A DNA stretch of 16,524 bases. Origin: Verrucomicrobiota bacterium. Its GTDB lineage: Bacteria > Verrucomicrobiota > Verrucomicrobiia > Limisphaerales > UBA1096. The notes under the pieces are model-generated. The model was given only the letters and a program-made list of their open reading frames with translations, was not told the origin of the DNA and ran no database searches. Below are positions 8,695-15,836 of the stretch, in pieces (the stretch's first letter is position 1; each line of letters opens with the position of its first letter). The position numbers and the translations under genes were made by a program. The DNA lies in assembly GCA_015658765.1 (NCBI GenBank), contig DQOE01000053.1, forward strand, positions 1 to 16,524. Direction: 5' to 3'.

Positions 8695-9462
8695 TCACAC
8701 AACGCTTTTGATGTCCGCTGGGGGAGCCTCCCCGGCGGACATTTTTCTTGCCGCAACCACCCAGCCAAGGCAGAGGCGGCGCACCGGCTTGAAGAGGTTG
8801 ATCGCCGAGCAGGCGTGGTTGACCGCGAGGCTCACCAGCGTCGAGTAAAGTCTTTCCGGCAATCGCTGGCCGAGGTTGCCGAGCTGCGTGTCGAGGAACA
8901 TTTGCGCCATCGTCGTCCAGTTGTTGCCCCGGCGAATCTCGTCGAGAATCTCGAAGTCGGCTTCCTTCAGCAAATGCCGCAGGCCGTGGAGGGTGTACCG
9001 ATAATAATCGTAGGGCTCCTCGTGCAGCGGCCACGTCATCGGGGCGGAGAGAATCAGGATGCCGTCCGGCTTGAGGACGCGGGCCATTTCCGGAATGACG
9101 ATCTCCGGCTGTCGCACATGCTCGAGCATCTGCGTGCTGATGACCGTGTCGAATGTCTCCTCGCGGAACGGCAGCACCATGCTGTCCGAGAAAAAATCGG
9201 CGCGGGTCAAGTCGCCGTACGAGCCCTCCATCGTCACGGGCCAATCAGTGCCGTAGTAGCGGCTGCCGCGCTGCGTCAACAGGCTCTCGTAAGGCTTCAT
9301 TCCGCAGCCGACGTCGAGCAGCCGCCCCGGTTTCACGCGGTGACGCGACTCCCTGAGCGCCTGCACGATACTCACCCGCTCGAGGTAGTGCGGTCGGCGC
9401 TTTGAGGGGTGGAGAAACTCCCGCTCCACCGCCGCATCAGTCTGCTGTGATTGGTCATTCAT
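8695..9462 (-). CDS. Class I SAM-dependent methyltransferase (Methyltransf_11 type)
   Basis: 255 residues. Motif I L-L-D-V-G-C-G-M lies at 48-55 and the acidic residue after strand 2 is Asp73 (Y-G-T-D-W). D-T-V-I-S-T-Q-M-L-E-H-V spans 105-116, and A-R-V-L-K-P-D-G-I-L-I-L-S-A-P spans 127-141. H-E-E-P-Y-D-Y-Y-R-Y-T at 147-157 is typical of methyltransferases found in bacterial surface-polysaccharide clusters. No signal peptide is seen, so the enzyme is cytoplasmic. Its ATG lies inside the end of the glycosyltransferase gene (8-base overlap), implying translational coupling and a joint role, perhaps methylating a sugar or lipid-linked glycan. Its last residues overlap the terminator of the convergent 8066 gene. 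The acceptor is unknown. Confidence 0.9.
   Translation of the reverse strand: MNDQSQQTDAAVEREFLHPSKRRPHYLERVSIVQALRESRHRVKPGRLLDVGCGMKPYESLLTQRGSRYYGTDWPVTMEGSYGDLTRADFFSDSMVLPFREETFDTVISTQMLEHVRQPEIVIPEMARVLKPDGILILSAPMTWPLHEEPYDYYRYTLHGLRHLLKEADFEILDEIRRGNNWTTMAQMFLDTQLGNLGQRLPERLYSTLVSLAVNHACSAINLFKPVRRLCLGWVVAARKMSAGEAPPADIKSVV
8711..8746 (+). terminator. Intrinsic terminator of the 8066 gene
   Basis: A 14-bp stem (8711-8724 pairing with 8729-8742, two G-T pairs, loop AGCC) opening with ATGTCCGC is followed by five T's at 8742-8746. It lies 27 bases after the 8066 gene stop. The hairpin is inside the last codons of the convergent methyltransferase gene, where it encodes the residues around S-A-G-E-A-P-P-A-D. 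No T run is present on the other strand, so it should act in the plus direction only. Confidence 0.8.
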
Positions 9463-10618
9463 TGCGTCGCGTGCAGCCGCTTGGCCAAAGGCGCGTCATT
9501 AGACCAAAGGGCAGCCGGTCAGAAAAGTAAAACTGCCGCTTGGTCAGGCGCTCCGCCGCCGCGCGCGGCTCGTCGGCGATGCGCTGCACAAACTCGTCGA
9601 ACGTTCGGAAGTACCCTGCTTCGCTGTGGCACCCGGTGAGTGCGCGGGCCTCGGCTCGCGCCTGGCCAAGCGCGGATTCCGGCTTGGCCAGGATGGACTT
9701 GAGCTTGGCCGCCGCTTGGCCAAAGTCGAAGGCGTCCCAGACAAACTCGTCGCCTAGCTTGGCCGAGTACTCGTCGCCGCCGCTGCCGATCGCCGGGCAG
9801 AGCGGCAGCACCCCGGCGCTGAACGCCTCGAGCATCGAGATGGGCAACCCCTCGTAGTCGCTGACGCTCGTGATGAAGTCCCACCCGCGCAAGACTGACG
9901 CGTAATCGTCGCCCGACTTGCGGCCGTGAAAAATCGTGCGGCCGCTTGACAACTGCTGCTCGAGCCAGGGCTGTCTCGGGCCGTCGCCGAGCAACTCGAA
10001 TCGAAAGTCGATGCCGGCCGACTCGAGTGCCTTGACCAACGCCGGCAAACGCTCGACCCGTTTTTGCTCCGTTTGCATCCGGCCGACCCAGCCGATCACC
10101 ACCGTGCGCTTGGCTAAGGGCGGCCGCTCCGGCATCGCCGCCAAGCCGTCGATCGGGTAGGGGATCAACTGGACGCGGTTGGCCTTGGCCAAGTCCGGCA
10201 GGCAGCCGGACACGAGATCGACCAGTGCGTTGCTCACGCACAGCACGCCGTCGAGCAGGCCGCGCTGGGTCTCGAGGTGGGGCCGCAGTCCGGTCCAGTC
10301 CGAATGCAGCAGTCCGACCCGCCGCTTGGCCGGCATGAGGTCGGCAAGGAATTGCAGACCCCACATGTTGTGACAAACTGCCACCGAGTTGGTGAAGCGG
10401 CGGGAGTGGTTGGCGAACTTGGCGCGCATCGAGTGGATCGAGTGGCCGCCGCCGAAGCCAAGCCCGGTGATGTCGGGTTCGTCGAAATCGTCCGACTCAA
10501 ATGCGAACACGAAACCGGGTTCGTGGCCCCGCTTGGCGTCCGAGGTGTGATGCCGCTTGAGGATGGACTGCACGCCGCCCAAGGTTCGGTAATATGTGAA
10601 GAAATGTGAGAGGCGCAT
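9455..10618 (-). CDS. GT-B glycosyltransferase (GT4-like)
   Basis: 387 residues from ATG 10618 (M-R-L-S-H-F-F-T-Y-Y-R-T-L-G-G-V-Q). The frame extends 58 codons further up, but that stretch crosses the promoter region of the brnT gene and is not protein-like. The C-terminal Rossmann domain starts with I-G-W-V-G-R-M-Q-T-E-Q-K-R (175-187), whose Arg and Lys bind the donor phosphates. The EX7E signature is E-G-L-P-I-S-M-L-E (Glu256, Glu264). L-H-S-D-W and P-Y-P-I-D-G are also typical of the fold. It would transfer a sugar from a nucleotide donor to a lipid, glycan or small acceptor at the cytoplasmic face. Its stop overlaps the methyltransferase start. Donor and acceptor cannot be inferred. Confidence 0.9.
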   Translation of the reverse strand: MRLSHFFTYYRTLGGVQSILKRHHTSDAKRGHEPGFVFAFESDDFDEPDITGLGFGGGHSIHSMRAKFANHSRRFTNSVAVCHNMWGLQFLADLMPAKRRVGLLHSDWTGLRPHLETQRGLLDGVLCVSNALVDLVSGCLPDLAKANRVQLIPYPIDGLAAMPERPPLAKRTVVIGWVGRMQTEQKRVERLPALVKALESAGIDFRFELLGDGPRQPWLEQQLSSGRTIFHGRKSGDDYASVLRGWDFITSVSDYEGLPISMLEAFSAGVLPLCPAIGSGGDEYSAKLGDEFVWDAFDFGQAAAKLKSILAKPESALGQARAEARALTGCHSEAGYFRTFDEFVQRIADEPRAAAERLTKRQFYFSDRLPFGLMTRLWPSGCTRRNE

Positions 10619-10760
10619 CAAGGGGCCAAACGCTTGGCTTGGCTTGCGGATGGTCGAGGCGCGGCGGGGATGAGTCAACCGAAACCGCCAAAAGCTGTGA
10701 AAACAGAGGGAAACATTGAGTTTTACGCCGAAACAACCCCCAGAAACTTTTTTCAAAAAT

Positions 10761-10802
10761 GTACTGACAATGTATTGACAATGTATGTGCAAGGCGTATT
10801 TT
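10761..10802 (+). promoter_or_regulatory. Promoter with three 11-bp direct repeats upstream of brnT
   Basis: Three head-to-tail units follow each other: GTACTGACAAT (10761-10771), GTATTGACAAT (10772-10782) and GTATGTGCAAG (10783-10793). The middle unit contains a perfect -35 hexamer TTGACA at 10775-10780. Sixteen bases later comes TATTTT at 10797-10802, a fair -10. The 11-base period is close to one turn of DNA, so a multimeric regulator could line up on one face and block polymerase. A ribbon-helix-helix antitoxin such as the BrnA-like protein encoded downstream is the obvious candidate. Transcription would begin near 10809, only a few bases before the brnT ATG. Confidence 0.6.
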
Positions 10803-10815
10803 TCGGTCAGCGGAG

Positions 10816-11097
10816 ATGGAATTCGACTGGGTTAACATGCCGTTTGAGTGGGAAGGATTGGTTCCGAAGGATGTGGAGGAATCTTTTGAGGATCCGTTTT
10901 CCTGCAAACTTTTGCCCGACTCACCGCGTTACGCCGGTGAGTCGCGATATTTCAACCTTGGCATGGCAGCGTCGGGGTACGGGATTTTCAGCGTTTACCG
11001 AACCAACGGCAAACAGATTCGCGTGGTGATGGCTCGGGGTTTCACGGAGGATGAAACCTTTTTCTATCAGCGAAAAATGAACCAAAAGATTGGTTGA
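10816..11097 (+). CDS. brnT: BrnT-like toxin of a type II toxin-antitoxin module
   Basis: 93 residues. M-E-F-D-W matches the F-x-W-D opening of BrnT. D-S-P-R-Y-A-G-E-S-R-Y-F-N-L-G matches the D-x-x-H-x-x-x-E-x-R-x-x-x-x-G region, and I-F-S-V-Y-R-T-N-G-K-Q-I-R-V-V-M-A-R matches the V-x-Y-T-x-x-x-x-x-x-I-R-I-I-S-A-R strand and loop. The C-terminus E-T-F-F-Y-Q fits the usual acidic and aromatic ending. BrnT toxins are small ribonuclease-like inhibitors of translation with a RelE-like fold, and the toxin gene normally precedes the antitoxin, as here. The usual N-x-x-K-H-G-V-S-F segment after the opening is not recognisable (P-F-E-W-E-G-L-V-P-K-D instead), so this is a divergent member. GCGGAG directly precedes the ATG, which places the Shine-Dalgarno too close to be ideal. 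Confidence 0.75.
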   Translation: MEFDWVNMPFEWEGLVPKDVEESFEDPFSCKLLPDSPRYAGESRYFNLGMAASGYGIFSVYRTNGKQIRVVMARGFTEDETFFYQRKMNQKIG

Positions 11098-11128
11098 GTC
11101 ATGAGACGACGATTGAAACATTACCGGA

Positions 11129-11404
11129 ATGAACCAGATCAGCGATTGGGAACAAGTGCCGCAGTTCGACGACGAAGCGGCGGAAGCCGCCTACTGGGCG
11201 AACACCGGCGTTGCGCCCCGAATGATGGAGTTGGCGCTGGCGCAGAGCGGGGAGGGGATCGAGTCGATCACCATCTCGTTGCGGATGGATCCGCGGATGT
11301 TGTCCAAGATCAAGCGTCTGGCGCGGTCGCGCTACCTGGGCTATCAAAGCATGATCAAGCAGTGGTTGAGCGAGCGAATGGAACAGGAGACAAAAGACCA
11401 ATGA
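11129..11404 (+). CDS. brnA: BrnA/CopG-like ribbon-helix-helix antitoxin
   Basis: 91 residues. The acidic N-terminal part (Q-F-D-D-E-A-A-E-A-A-Y-W) would wrap the toxin. I-T-I-S-L-R-M-D (about 47-54) is the ribbon strand, followed by two helices in P-R-M-L-S-K-I-K-R-L-A-R and Y-Q-S-M-I-K-Q-W-L-S-E-R-M, with the G-Y-Q turn typical of these antitoxins. Such proteins neutralise the toxin and repress their own promoter as dimers of RHH domains. The gene starts 31 bases after the brnT stop; an in-frame TGA upstream fixes the ATG at 11129. Its stop overlaps the next gene's start (ATGA at 11401-11404), which ties the antitoxin to the pseudopilin operon. A different CopG-type antitoxin name is possible, but the pairing with a BrnT-like toxin supports this call. 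Confidence 0.75.
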   Translation: MNQISDWEQVPQFDDEAAEAAYWANTGVAPRMMELALAQSGEGIESITISLRMDPRMLSKIKRLARSRYLGYQSMIKQWLSERMEQETKDQ

Positions 11405-12153
11405 AACATTTGACGGGGAAGAGCGGAAGCCGCCGCGGGTTCACGCTGGTTGAGTTACTGGTGGTCATCGTGATCATCGGCATCCTGGCATCGCTGGTGG
11501 TGGGCCTGAGCGGCACGGCCGGCCGCAAGATGCGGGAGTCCCGCACCCGGGCGGAGTTGGCAGCGATCGGGACGGCCATCGATTCGTACAAGGCCAAGTT
11601 CGGCCACTACCCGCCGGACAACCCAAAAGACCCGGCGCTGAACTCGCTCTACTACGAGTTGACCGGCTGCCTGTACAGTCCCACACGAAAAACCTTCCGC
11701 GATCCCAAAGTGGGAACGGTGATGAAAGTGCAGGCGATCAAGGAACATTTCGGGGTGGAGGGATTCATCAACACCGCCCGGACCGAGCGGGAGCTAAAAA
11801 AATTCTACGAGCCGACCGCGAAGACCGTCAGGCATATCAGCGAGGAGCACGGTGATAGCGACGCGGGCGAGGGCCATGTAAAGCATCATTCGGATGAAGT
11901 GCATGTCCTCTGCGCACCGGTTCCGTGGCCGTTGGGGCGCGATGACCATCCCGTCCGGCATCACGGCAAAGTGGCCAAGGGCATCAACCCGTGGCGCTAC
12001 GTGGCCGGCCAGTCGGTGGTGCACAACATCGGCAAGTACGACTTGTGGGCCGAGATCGTCGTGGGCGACGAGGTGCTGGTCATCAGCAACTGGCGCAAGG
12101 AAACCTTCCCCCGCGAGCAGCTTTCGAGATACTACAAAAAGAAAAAACGCTAA
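11401..12153 (+). CDS. GspG-like prepilin with a histidine-rich insertion
   Basis: 250 residues from the ATG overlapping the antitoxin stop; the frame runs upstream to 11101 but that part is a shadow of the antitoxin gene. S-R-R-G then F-T-L-V-E-L-L-V-V gives a canonical prepilin peptidase site after Gly13, with Glu18 at position +5. The helix is followed by A-I-D-S-Y-K-A-K-F-G-H-Y-P-P-D-N, the GspG-type segment. The C-terminal I-G-K-Y-D-L-W-A-E-I and V-I-S-N-W-R are typical of verrucomicrobial GspG-like proteins. Between them, residues 145-188 carry nine histidines (145, 150, 159, 162, 163, 168, 183, 187, 188), suggesting a metal-binding loop. The tail is very basic (K-K-K-K-R). It would be cleaved and assembled at the inner membrane as a subunit of a pseudopilus or fibre. 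Confidence 0.85.
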   Translation: MKHLTGKSGSRRGFTLVELLVVIVIIGILASLVVGLSGTAGRKMRESRTRAELAAIGTAIDSYKAKFGHYPPDNPKDPALNSLYYELTGCLYSPTRKTFRDPKVGTVMKVQAIKEHFGVEGFINTARTERELKKFYEPTAKTVRHISEEHGDSDAGEGHVKHHSDEVHVLCAPVPWPLGRDDHPVRHHGKVAKGINPWRYVAGQSVVHNIGKYDLWAEIVVGDEVLVISNWRKETFPREQLSRYYKKKKR

Positions 12154-12177
12154 CCGATTTCGAACAACAAACGAAAC

Positions 12178-12966
12178 ATGAAAACGAAGACAAAAAAACC
12201 CAACACCGCAGCGGCCAGGCGTGGTTTCACGCTGGTCGAGTTGCTGGTGGTGATTGGCATCATAGCGATCCTGGCGGGCATGATTTTACCGGCGTTGGGC
12301 AAGGCCAAGGACTCAGCCAAGAAGGCGCAGGCCAAGAGTGAGATGCAGAATATCTCCGGTGCGGTGCGGGTCTACGAGGCGGAGTACAGCCGCTACCCGA
12401 TTCCCTCGCAGATAACCCAGCAGTTAAAAACCCCGGACTACACCTTTGGCACCATGCACATGGCCGGCAGCTCGGCCAGGCTCCTGACAAATCCCAAGGG
12501 GAATGCGTTGCCGAAGATTGCCACCCCGGGCCGGGTGCAGGTGAGCAACGCGGAGTTGGTGGCGATCCTGCGGGCGCAGGTAAAATTTCGAAATGGTCGC
12601 TCAACATCGAACCGGAACCACAAGATGAACCCGAAGAAAATTAGTTTTCTCAACGCCAAGGACGTGACCTCGACGACACAGGGCGGGGTGGGCACCGACG
12701 GTGTGTTCCGCGACCCGTGGGGCAGCCCTTACATCGTCACCGTGGACGCGAACTATGACGGCAAAACGATCGACGCTTTTTATGGCCAGGGCGCTGTGTC
12801 CGGCGCGGACAAGAACGCCGGGTTGACAGGCTTGACCAAGGTCAATAGGGGATATCAAGCCAACACGCCGGTGATGGTCTGGTCTCTCGGCCCCGATGGA
12901 GATGCCGACACGAATGCGAATGCGATCCTGGGTGCCAACAAGGACAATATCCTGAGCTGGCAGTAA
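12178..12966 (+). CDS. GspG-like pseudopilin
   Basis: 262 residues. Prepilin site after Gly16 (A-R-R-G, then F-T-L-V-E-L-L-V-V-I-G-I-I-A-I-L-A-G). A long helix continues through A-K-K-A-Q-A-K-S-E-M. The C-terminal part has F-R-D-P-W-G-S-P-Y (177-185), the mark of the major type II secretion pseudopilin GspG, and M-V-W-S-L-G-P-D-G-D-A-D (233-244), the loop that binds calcium in GspG proteins. The protein is about twice the length of a proteobacterial GspG because of an insertion between residues 85 and 175. The gene follows the previous pseudopilin by 24 bases and has no clear ribosome-binding site. It is the best candidate for the main structural subunit of this operon. Confidence 0.88.
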   Translation: MKTKTKKPNTAAARRGFTLVELLVVIGIIAILAGMILPALGKAKDSAKKAQAKSEMQNISGAVRVYEAEYSRYPIPSQITQQLKTPDYTFGTMHMAGSSARLLTNPKGNALPKIATPGRVQVSNAELVAILRAQVKFRNGRSTSNRNHKMNPKKISFLNAKDVTSTTQGGVGTDGVFRDPWGSPYIVTVDANYDGKTIDAFYGQGAVSGADKNAGLTGLTKVNRGYQANTPVMVWSLGPDGDADTNANAILGANKDNILSWQ

Positions 12967-12991
12967 ACCGGGTGTGTACTTGGCCAAGGGC

Positions 12992-13957
12992 ATGAAAAAT
13001 TCAGGAACCAACCGACGATGGCACGGTGCGCTTGGCCAAGGCGCGTTCACGCTGCTTGAGTTGCTGGTGGTCATCGGGATTATCGCCGTGCTCACCAGCA
13101 TCACGCTGCCGGCGATGAAGGGGCTCGGGCGTAGCGCCACCAACAAGGGCGCGACGCGCCAGTTGGTGGAGGACTTGAGGTTTGCCCGGCAGGTCGCGCT
13201 TCGCAACCGCTCGACCGTGTACGTCGTTTTCACCCCCACGAACATCTGGGACATCATCAAAAACGTGGACAGCGAGATGTTGCCGCCGCGAAAGAAGGAT
13301 CCGCGCCTGCTCTCGCTGACCAACATGCTGGAGAAGCAGTTCAGCGGCTACGCCATCATGTCGATGCGCTCGGTCGGTGACCAGCCCGGGCAGAGCCAAC
13401 CCAACTATCTCACCGAGTGGAAAAGACTGCCCGCCGGCATGCTCATCGCGCCTTATAAATTCATGGCGTGGCGCAAGGGGGAGAATGAGTACAGGCGAGG
13501 CGACGAATACACCGATGGCTTCCAGAAGGATCATTTTTTTGGCCACGCGCCGCAGGTGCCGCTGATCCCGTTTCCGCTGGCGGACAGCAGTCCGGCGCGG
13601 CTGCCGCATGTGGCCTTCAATTCCCGCGGGCAATTGGTCAAGCGCAACGGTTTCGGCAAGCTCGTGCCGGCGGGTCGGAACGAAATCATCCCGTTCGTCG
13701 AGGGCAGTGTGTTTCATGATCGGGACCGTTTTGGCAACTACCGGTCCGGCTGGCCGGATGTGCTGGCCACTGGCGGATTTGATGACGAGGCGCGACTTAT
13801 TGAAGTTTGGAGTGACATGACACCTGCGGAGAAACAGGGGATGACTTGGGATCTGTTCAGACGCAAAAACCGGTACCACTCCAAGATCGTGGTAAACCAC
13901 ATCACCGGTCGCGCCCGGGTGGAGACGGCAGCGGCGGCGACGGTCGATTCGAAATGA
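12992..13957 (+). CDS. GspH/FimT-like minor pseudopilin (Verru_Chthon cassette D-like)
   Basis: 321 residues from ATG 12992; GTG 12974 is an in-frame alternative. The ATG is preferred because AAGG, part of a CTTGGCCAAG palindrome, lies just upstream. The signal G-Q-G-A then F-T-L-L-E-L-L-V-V-I-G has Ala18 at position -1 if Glu23 is kept at +5, so the peptidase site is not canonical. L-V-E-D-L-R-F-A-R-Q-V-A-L-R-N-R-S-T-V-Y-V-V-F resembles the helix-to-strand transition of GspH/FimT proteins. The C-terminus ends I-V-V-N-H-I-T-G-R-A-R-V-E, the last strand in such proteins. The position before B-, C- and A-like genes suggests cassette protein D, which I infer from memory of that family set. Its stop overlaps the next start (ATGA). 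Confidence 0.82.
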   Translation: MKNSGTNRRWHGALGQGAFTLLELLVVIGIIAVLTSITLPAMKGLGRSATNKGATRQLVEDLRFARQVALRNRSTVYVVFTPTNIWDIIKNVDSEMLPPRKKDPRLLSLTNMLEKQFSGYAIMSMRSVGDQPGQSQPNYLTEWKRLPAGMLIAPYKFMAWRKGENEYRRGDEYTDGFQKDHFFGHAPQVPLIPFPLADSSPARLPHVAFNSRGQLVKRNGFGKLVPAGRNEIIPFVEGSVFHDRDRFGNYRSGWPDVLATGGFDDEARLIEVWSDMTPAEKQGMTWDLFRRKNRYHSKIVVNHITGRARVETAAAATVDSK

Positions 13958-14829
13958 AACTGCGGAACAACAAAGCGGCATATCTCCGGGGCCGGGGCGG
14001 GTTCACAATGGTTGAGCTGGCGATCTGCCTCGGCATCATTGCCTTCGCGCTGGTTGCCATCATCGGCGTGCTGCCGATCGGCATCAACGTGCAAAAGGAC
14101 AACCGCGAGGAAACCATCATCAACCAGGACGGCATGTACTGGATGGAGGCGATCAGGAGCGGTGCCACAGGCATAAATGACCTGGCTGATCACATTACGT
14201 TTATTGAGATACGAAATTCCAACTCACAGGTCTATCGATGGGAGCCGGTGCCGGCTGGGGCGGGAGACAGTCACATGGAGTTGCCAAGGGGCGTGCAGGG
14301 GGCTGCGATTATCGGGTTGTTGAGCATGCCGGTGCATGCCGACTTGGTGGGGCCGGTTACGGTCAGGAACTGGCCGCAGGTGGACACCCAATACGGTGAG
14401 TACAACCTGATCCGGGCCAAGGTCCGAGCGATTAGCGGTAGCGCGGTGGACAAGGGCGAAGCCGCCAAGGAGATGGCTTTTTCCTATCGGCTGACTTCCG
14501 AGGTGAGGCCGATTCGCACGGCGGGGGACTGGGGGAATCTCACCGGCAACAAGCTCGCGCTCGATGCAAACCGGTTCCGCAAGCTGAATTTTTACGAGAT
14601 CAAGCTGACCTTCCAGTGGCCGGAATACATTTTTGGTGGCGAGGAGCATCCGGGGCCGAACAAAAAGGTTTTCCGCACCGTCGTTGCCGGCCGCCTGGTC
14701 AACCGCAACCTGAACCTGCTCAACCCGCTGGACACGGCGACGGGCCAGTTTCAGGAGGATGTCACTTCGCCGTTTTTCTTTTTTGAGCCGAACAAGTTCA
14801 GCGTCCCCAAGGTCGCCCGAGGTCAATGA
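13954..14829 (+). CDS. GspI/PilV-like minor pseudopilin (Verru_Chthon cassette B-like)
   Basis: 291 residues from the ATG that overlaps the previous stop; longer upstream starts lie within the previous gene. The prepilin site is after Gly16 (G-R-G-G, then F-T-M-V-E-L-A-I-C-L-G-I-I-A-F-A-L-V-A). The helix runs into V-L-P-I-G-I-N-V-Q-K-D-N-R-E-E, a segment common in verrucomicrobial PilV-like proteins. The rest is beta-rich and without recognisable catalytic residues. Expected to sit at the tip of the pseudopilus with the GspJ- and GspK-like proteins encoded next. Both ends overlap neighbours by four bases, so translation is probably coupled along the four-gene block. Confidence 0.8.
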   Translation: MKLRNNKAAYLRGRGGFTMVELAICLGIIAFALVAIIGVLPIGINVQKDNREETIINQDGMYWMEAIRSGATGINDLADHITFIEIRNSNSQVYRWEPVPAGAGDSHMELPRGVQGAAIIGLLSMPVHADLVGPVTVRNWPQVDTQYGEYNLIRAKVRAISGSAVDKGEAAKEMAFSYRLTSEVRPIRTAGDWGNLTGNKLALDANRFRKLNFYEIKLTFQWPEYIFGGEEHPGPNKKVFRTVVAGRLVNRNLNLLNPLDTATGQFQEDVTSPFFFFEPNKFSVPKVARGQ

Positions 14830-15836
14830 ACAGCAGACACGACAACGCCCGCTTGCGGGCCAGCCGCCGCCGGGCCTTCACCATCCTGGAGCTGCTGGTG
14901 GCCGTGTCGGTGATGACGCTCGTCATCTACGTGCTTTATGCGTTGTTCAACCAGACGCAAATGGCCCTGCGCAAGAACGCCTCCCAAGTGGACGTGAACG
15001 AGGGCGGGCGCGCCGCGATGGAGATGATTGTCCGCGAGCTGTCGCAAATGGAGGTCAGCGGTTACCCGGCCATCACTGATTTGCAGACGAAGCTCACCTA
15101 CTCCGGCAGCAAGAGTTTCTTTTCACGCGTCACGCCGGGTGAAAGCGTTGCGTTGCGGATGGCGTACCAGTCTGATGCCATGCCGCCCGAGAGCGATGCC
15201 TGGGCCATTGAGCAGGGTTTTCGGACGAACATCCTGCAGGACTTCACCTTTACCAGCCGCGGCGATTCCGGGTTCCATGTCACCAGTTACCGGGTGATCG
15301 ATGTGGACAGCGGCGTCGGCACGCTCGCCCGGTACCGCACCAACGGCACGCTGCGAGTCACCGCGCCTGGCCAAGCGCTGCTCAACAAGACCGAGATTTT
15401 CAACCGTTTTTACTTCGAGCCGGTCGCCAACACTTCCGCCGAAGCGTTTGAGCCGATCACCGACGGGGTGATCCACCTGCGCATCACGCCGTACGACCAG
15501 TTGGGGCGTCCGCTTGGCCACGGCAGAATGTTTTACGATCCGCTTGGCCTGAACCTCGATCGGCGCGGCGCGGCTGGCCAAGCGCTGTTCCAGATGAACA
15601 CCAACCGGCCCGTGGACGGGACGCTGATCCAGGATCGCTACGCCCAGAGCCAATCCCAGTTTTACGGGGCGTTGCCGAGTTATTTCGACGTGGAAATGGC
15701 GGTGATTGCACCCCGGGTGCTCAAGCAGGTTCGGTCACTGCCACCGGATCCGGAGGTGCGGGCCAACTTCCTTGGTCGGCAGATTGGCAAGGTGACCCTG
15801 TTTCGGCAGCGGGTTCCCATCAGAGACACGAAGTGA
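14826..15836 (+). CDS. GspJ-like minor pseudopilin (Verru_Chthon cassette C-like)
   Basis: 336 residues. The signal S-R-R-R-A then F-T-I-L-E-L-L-V-A-V-S-V-M-T has Ala17 at -1 and Glu22 at +5, again without the usual Gly. The helix is followed by G-G-R-A-A-M-E-M-I-V-R-E-L-S, which matches the R-A-x-x-x-l-x-R-D/E-L segment of GspJ. Near the C-terminus, L-P-S-Y-F-D-V-E-M-A-V-I (about residues 281-292) is the GspJ-like strand. It should be a tip-complex component. The start overlaps the previous stop and the stop overlaps the next start, in both cases by four bases. Confidence 0.82.
   Translation: MNSRHDNARLRASRRRAFTILELLVAVSVMTLVIYVLYALFNQTQMALRKNASQVDVNEGGRAAMEMIVRELSQMEVSGYPAITDLQTKLTYSGSKSFFSRVTPGESVALRMAYQSDAMPPESDAWAIEQGFRTNILQDFTFTSRGDSGFHVTSYRVIDVDSGVGTLARYRTNGTLRVTAPGQALLNKTEIFNRFYFEPVANTSAEAFEPITDGVIHLRITPYDQLGRPLGHGRMFYDPLGLNLDRRGAAGQALFQMNTNRPVDGTLIQDRYAQSQSQFYGALPSYFDVEMAVIAPRVLKQVRSLPPDPEVRANFLGRQIGKVTLFRQRVPIRDTK

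Noticed and set aside
7955..9244. Long minus-strand open frame over the methyltransferase and the 8066 gene
   Set aside because: It is out of frame with the methyltransferase motifs and antisense to the 8066 gene; composition is that of a GC-rich shadow.
10619..10792. Upstream extension of the glycosyltransferase frame
   Set aside because: It crosses the AT-rich promoter region of brnT and encodes a stretch unlike any GT-B N-terminus; M-R-L-S-H-F-F is the natural start.
11101..11400. N-terminal extension of the first pseudopilin through the antitoxin region
   Set aside because: It is the antitoxin gene read in another frame; the prepilin signal begins shortly after ATG 11401.
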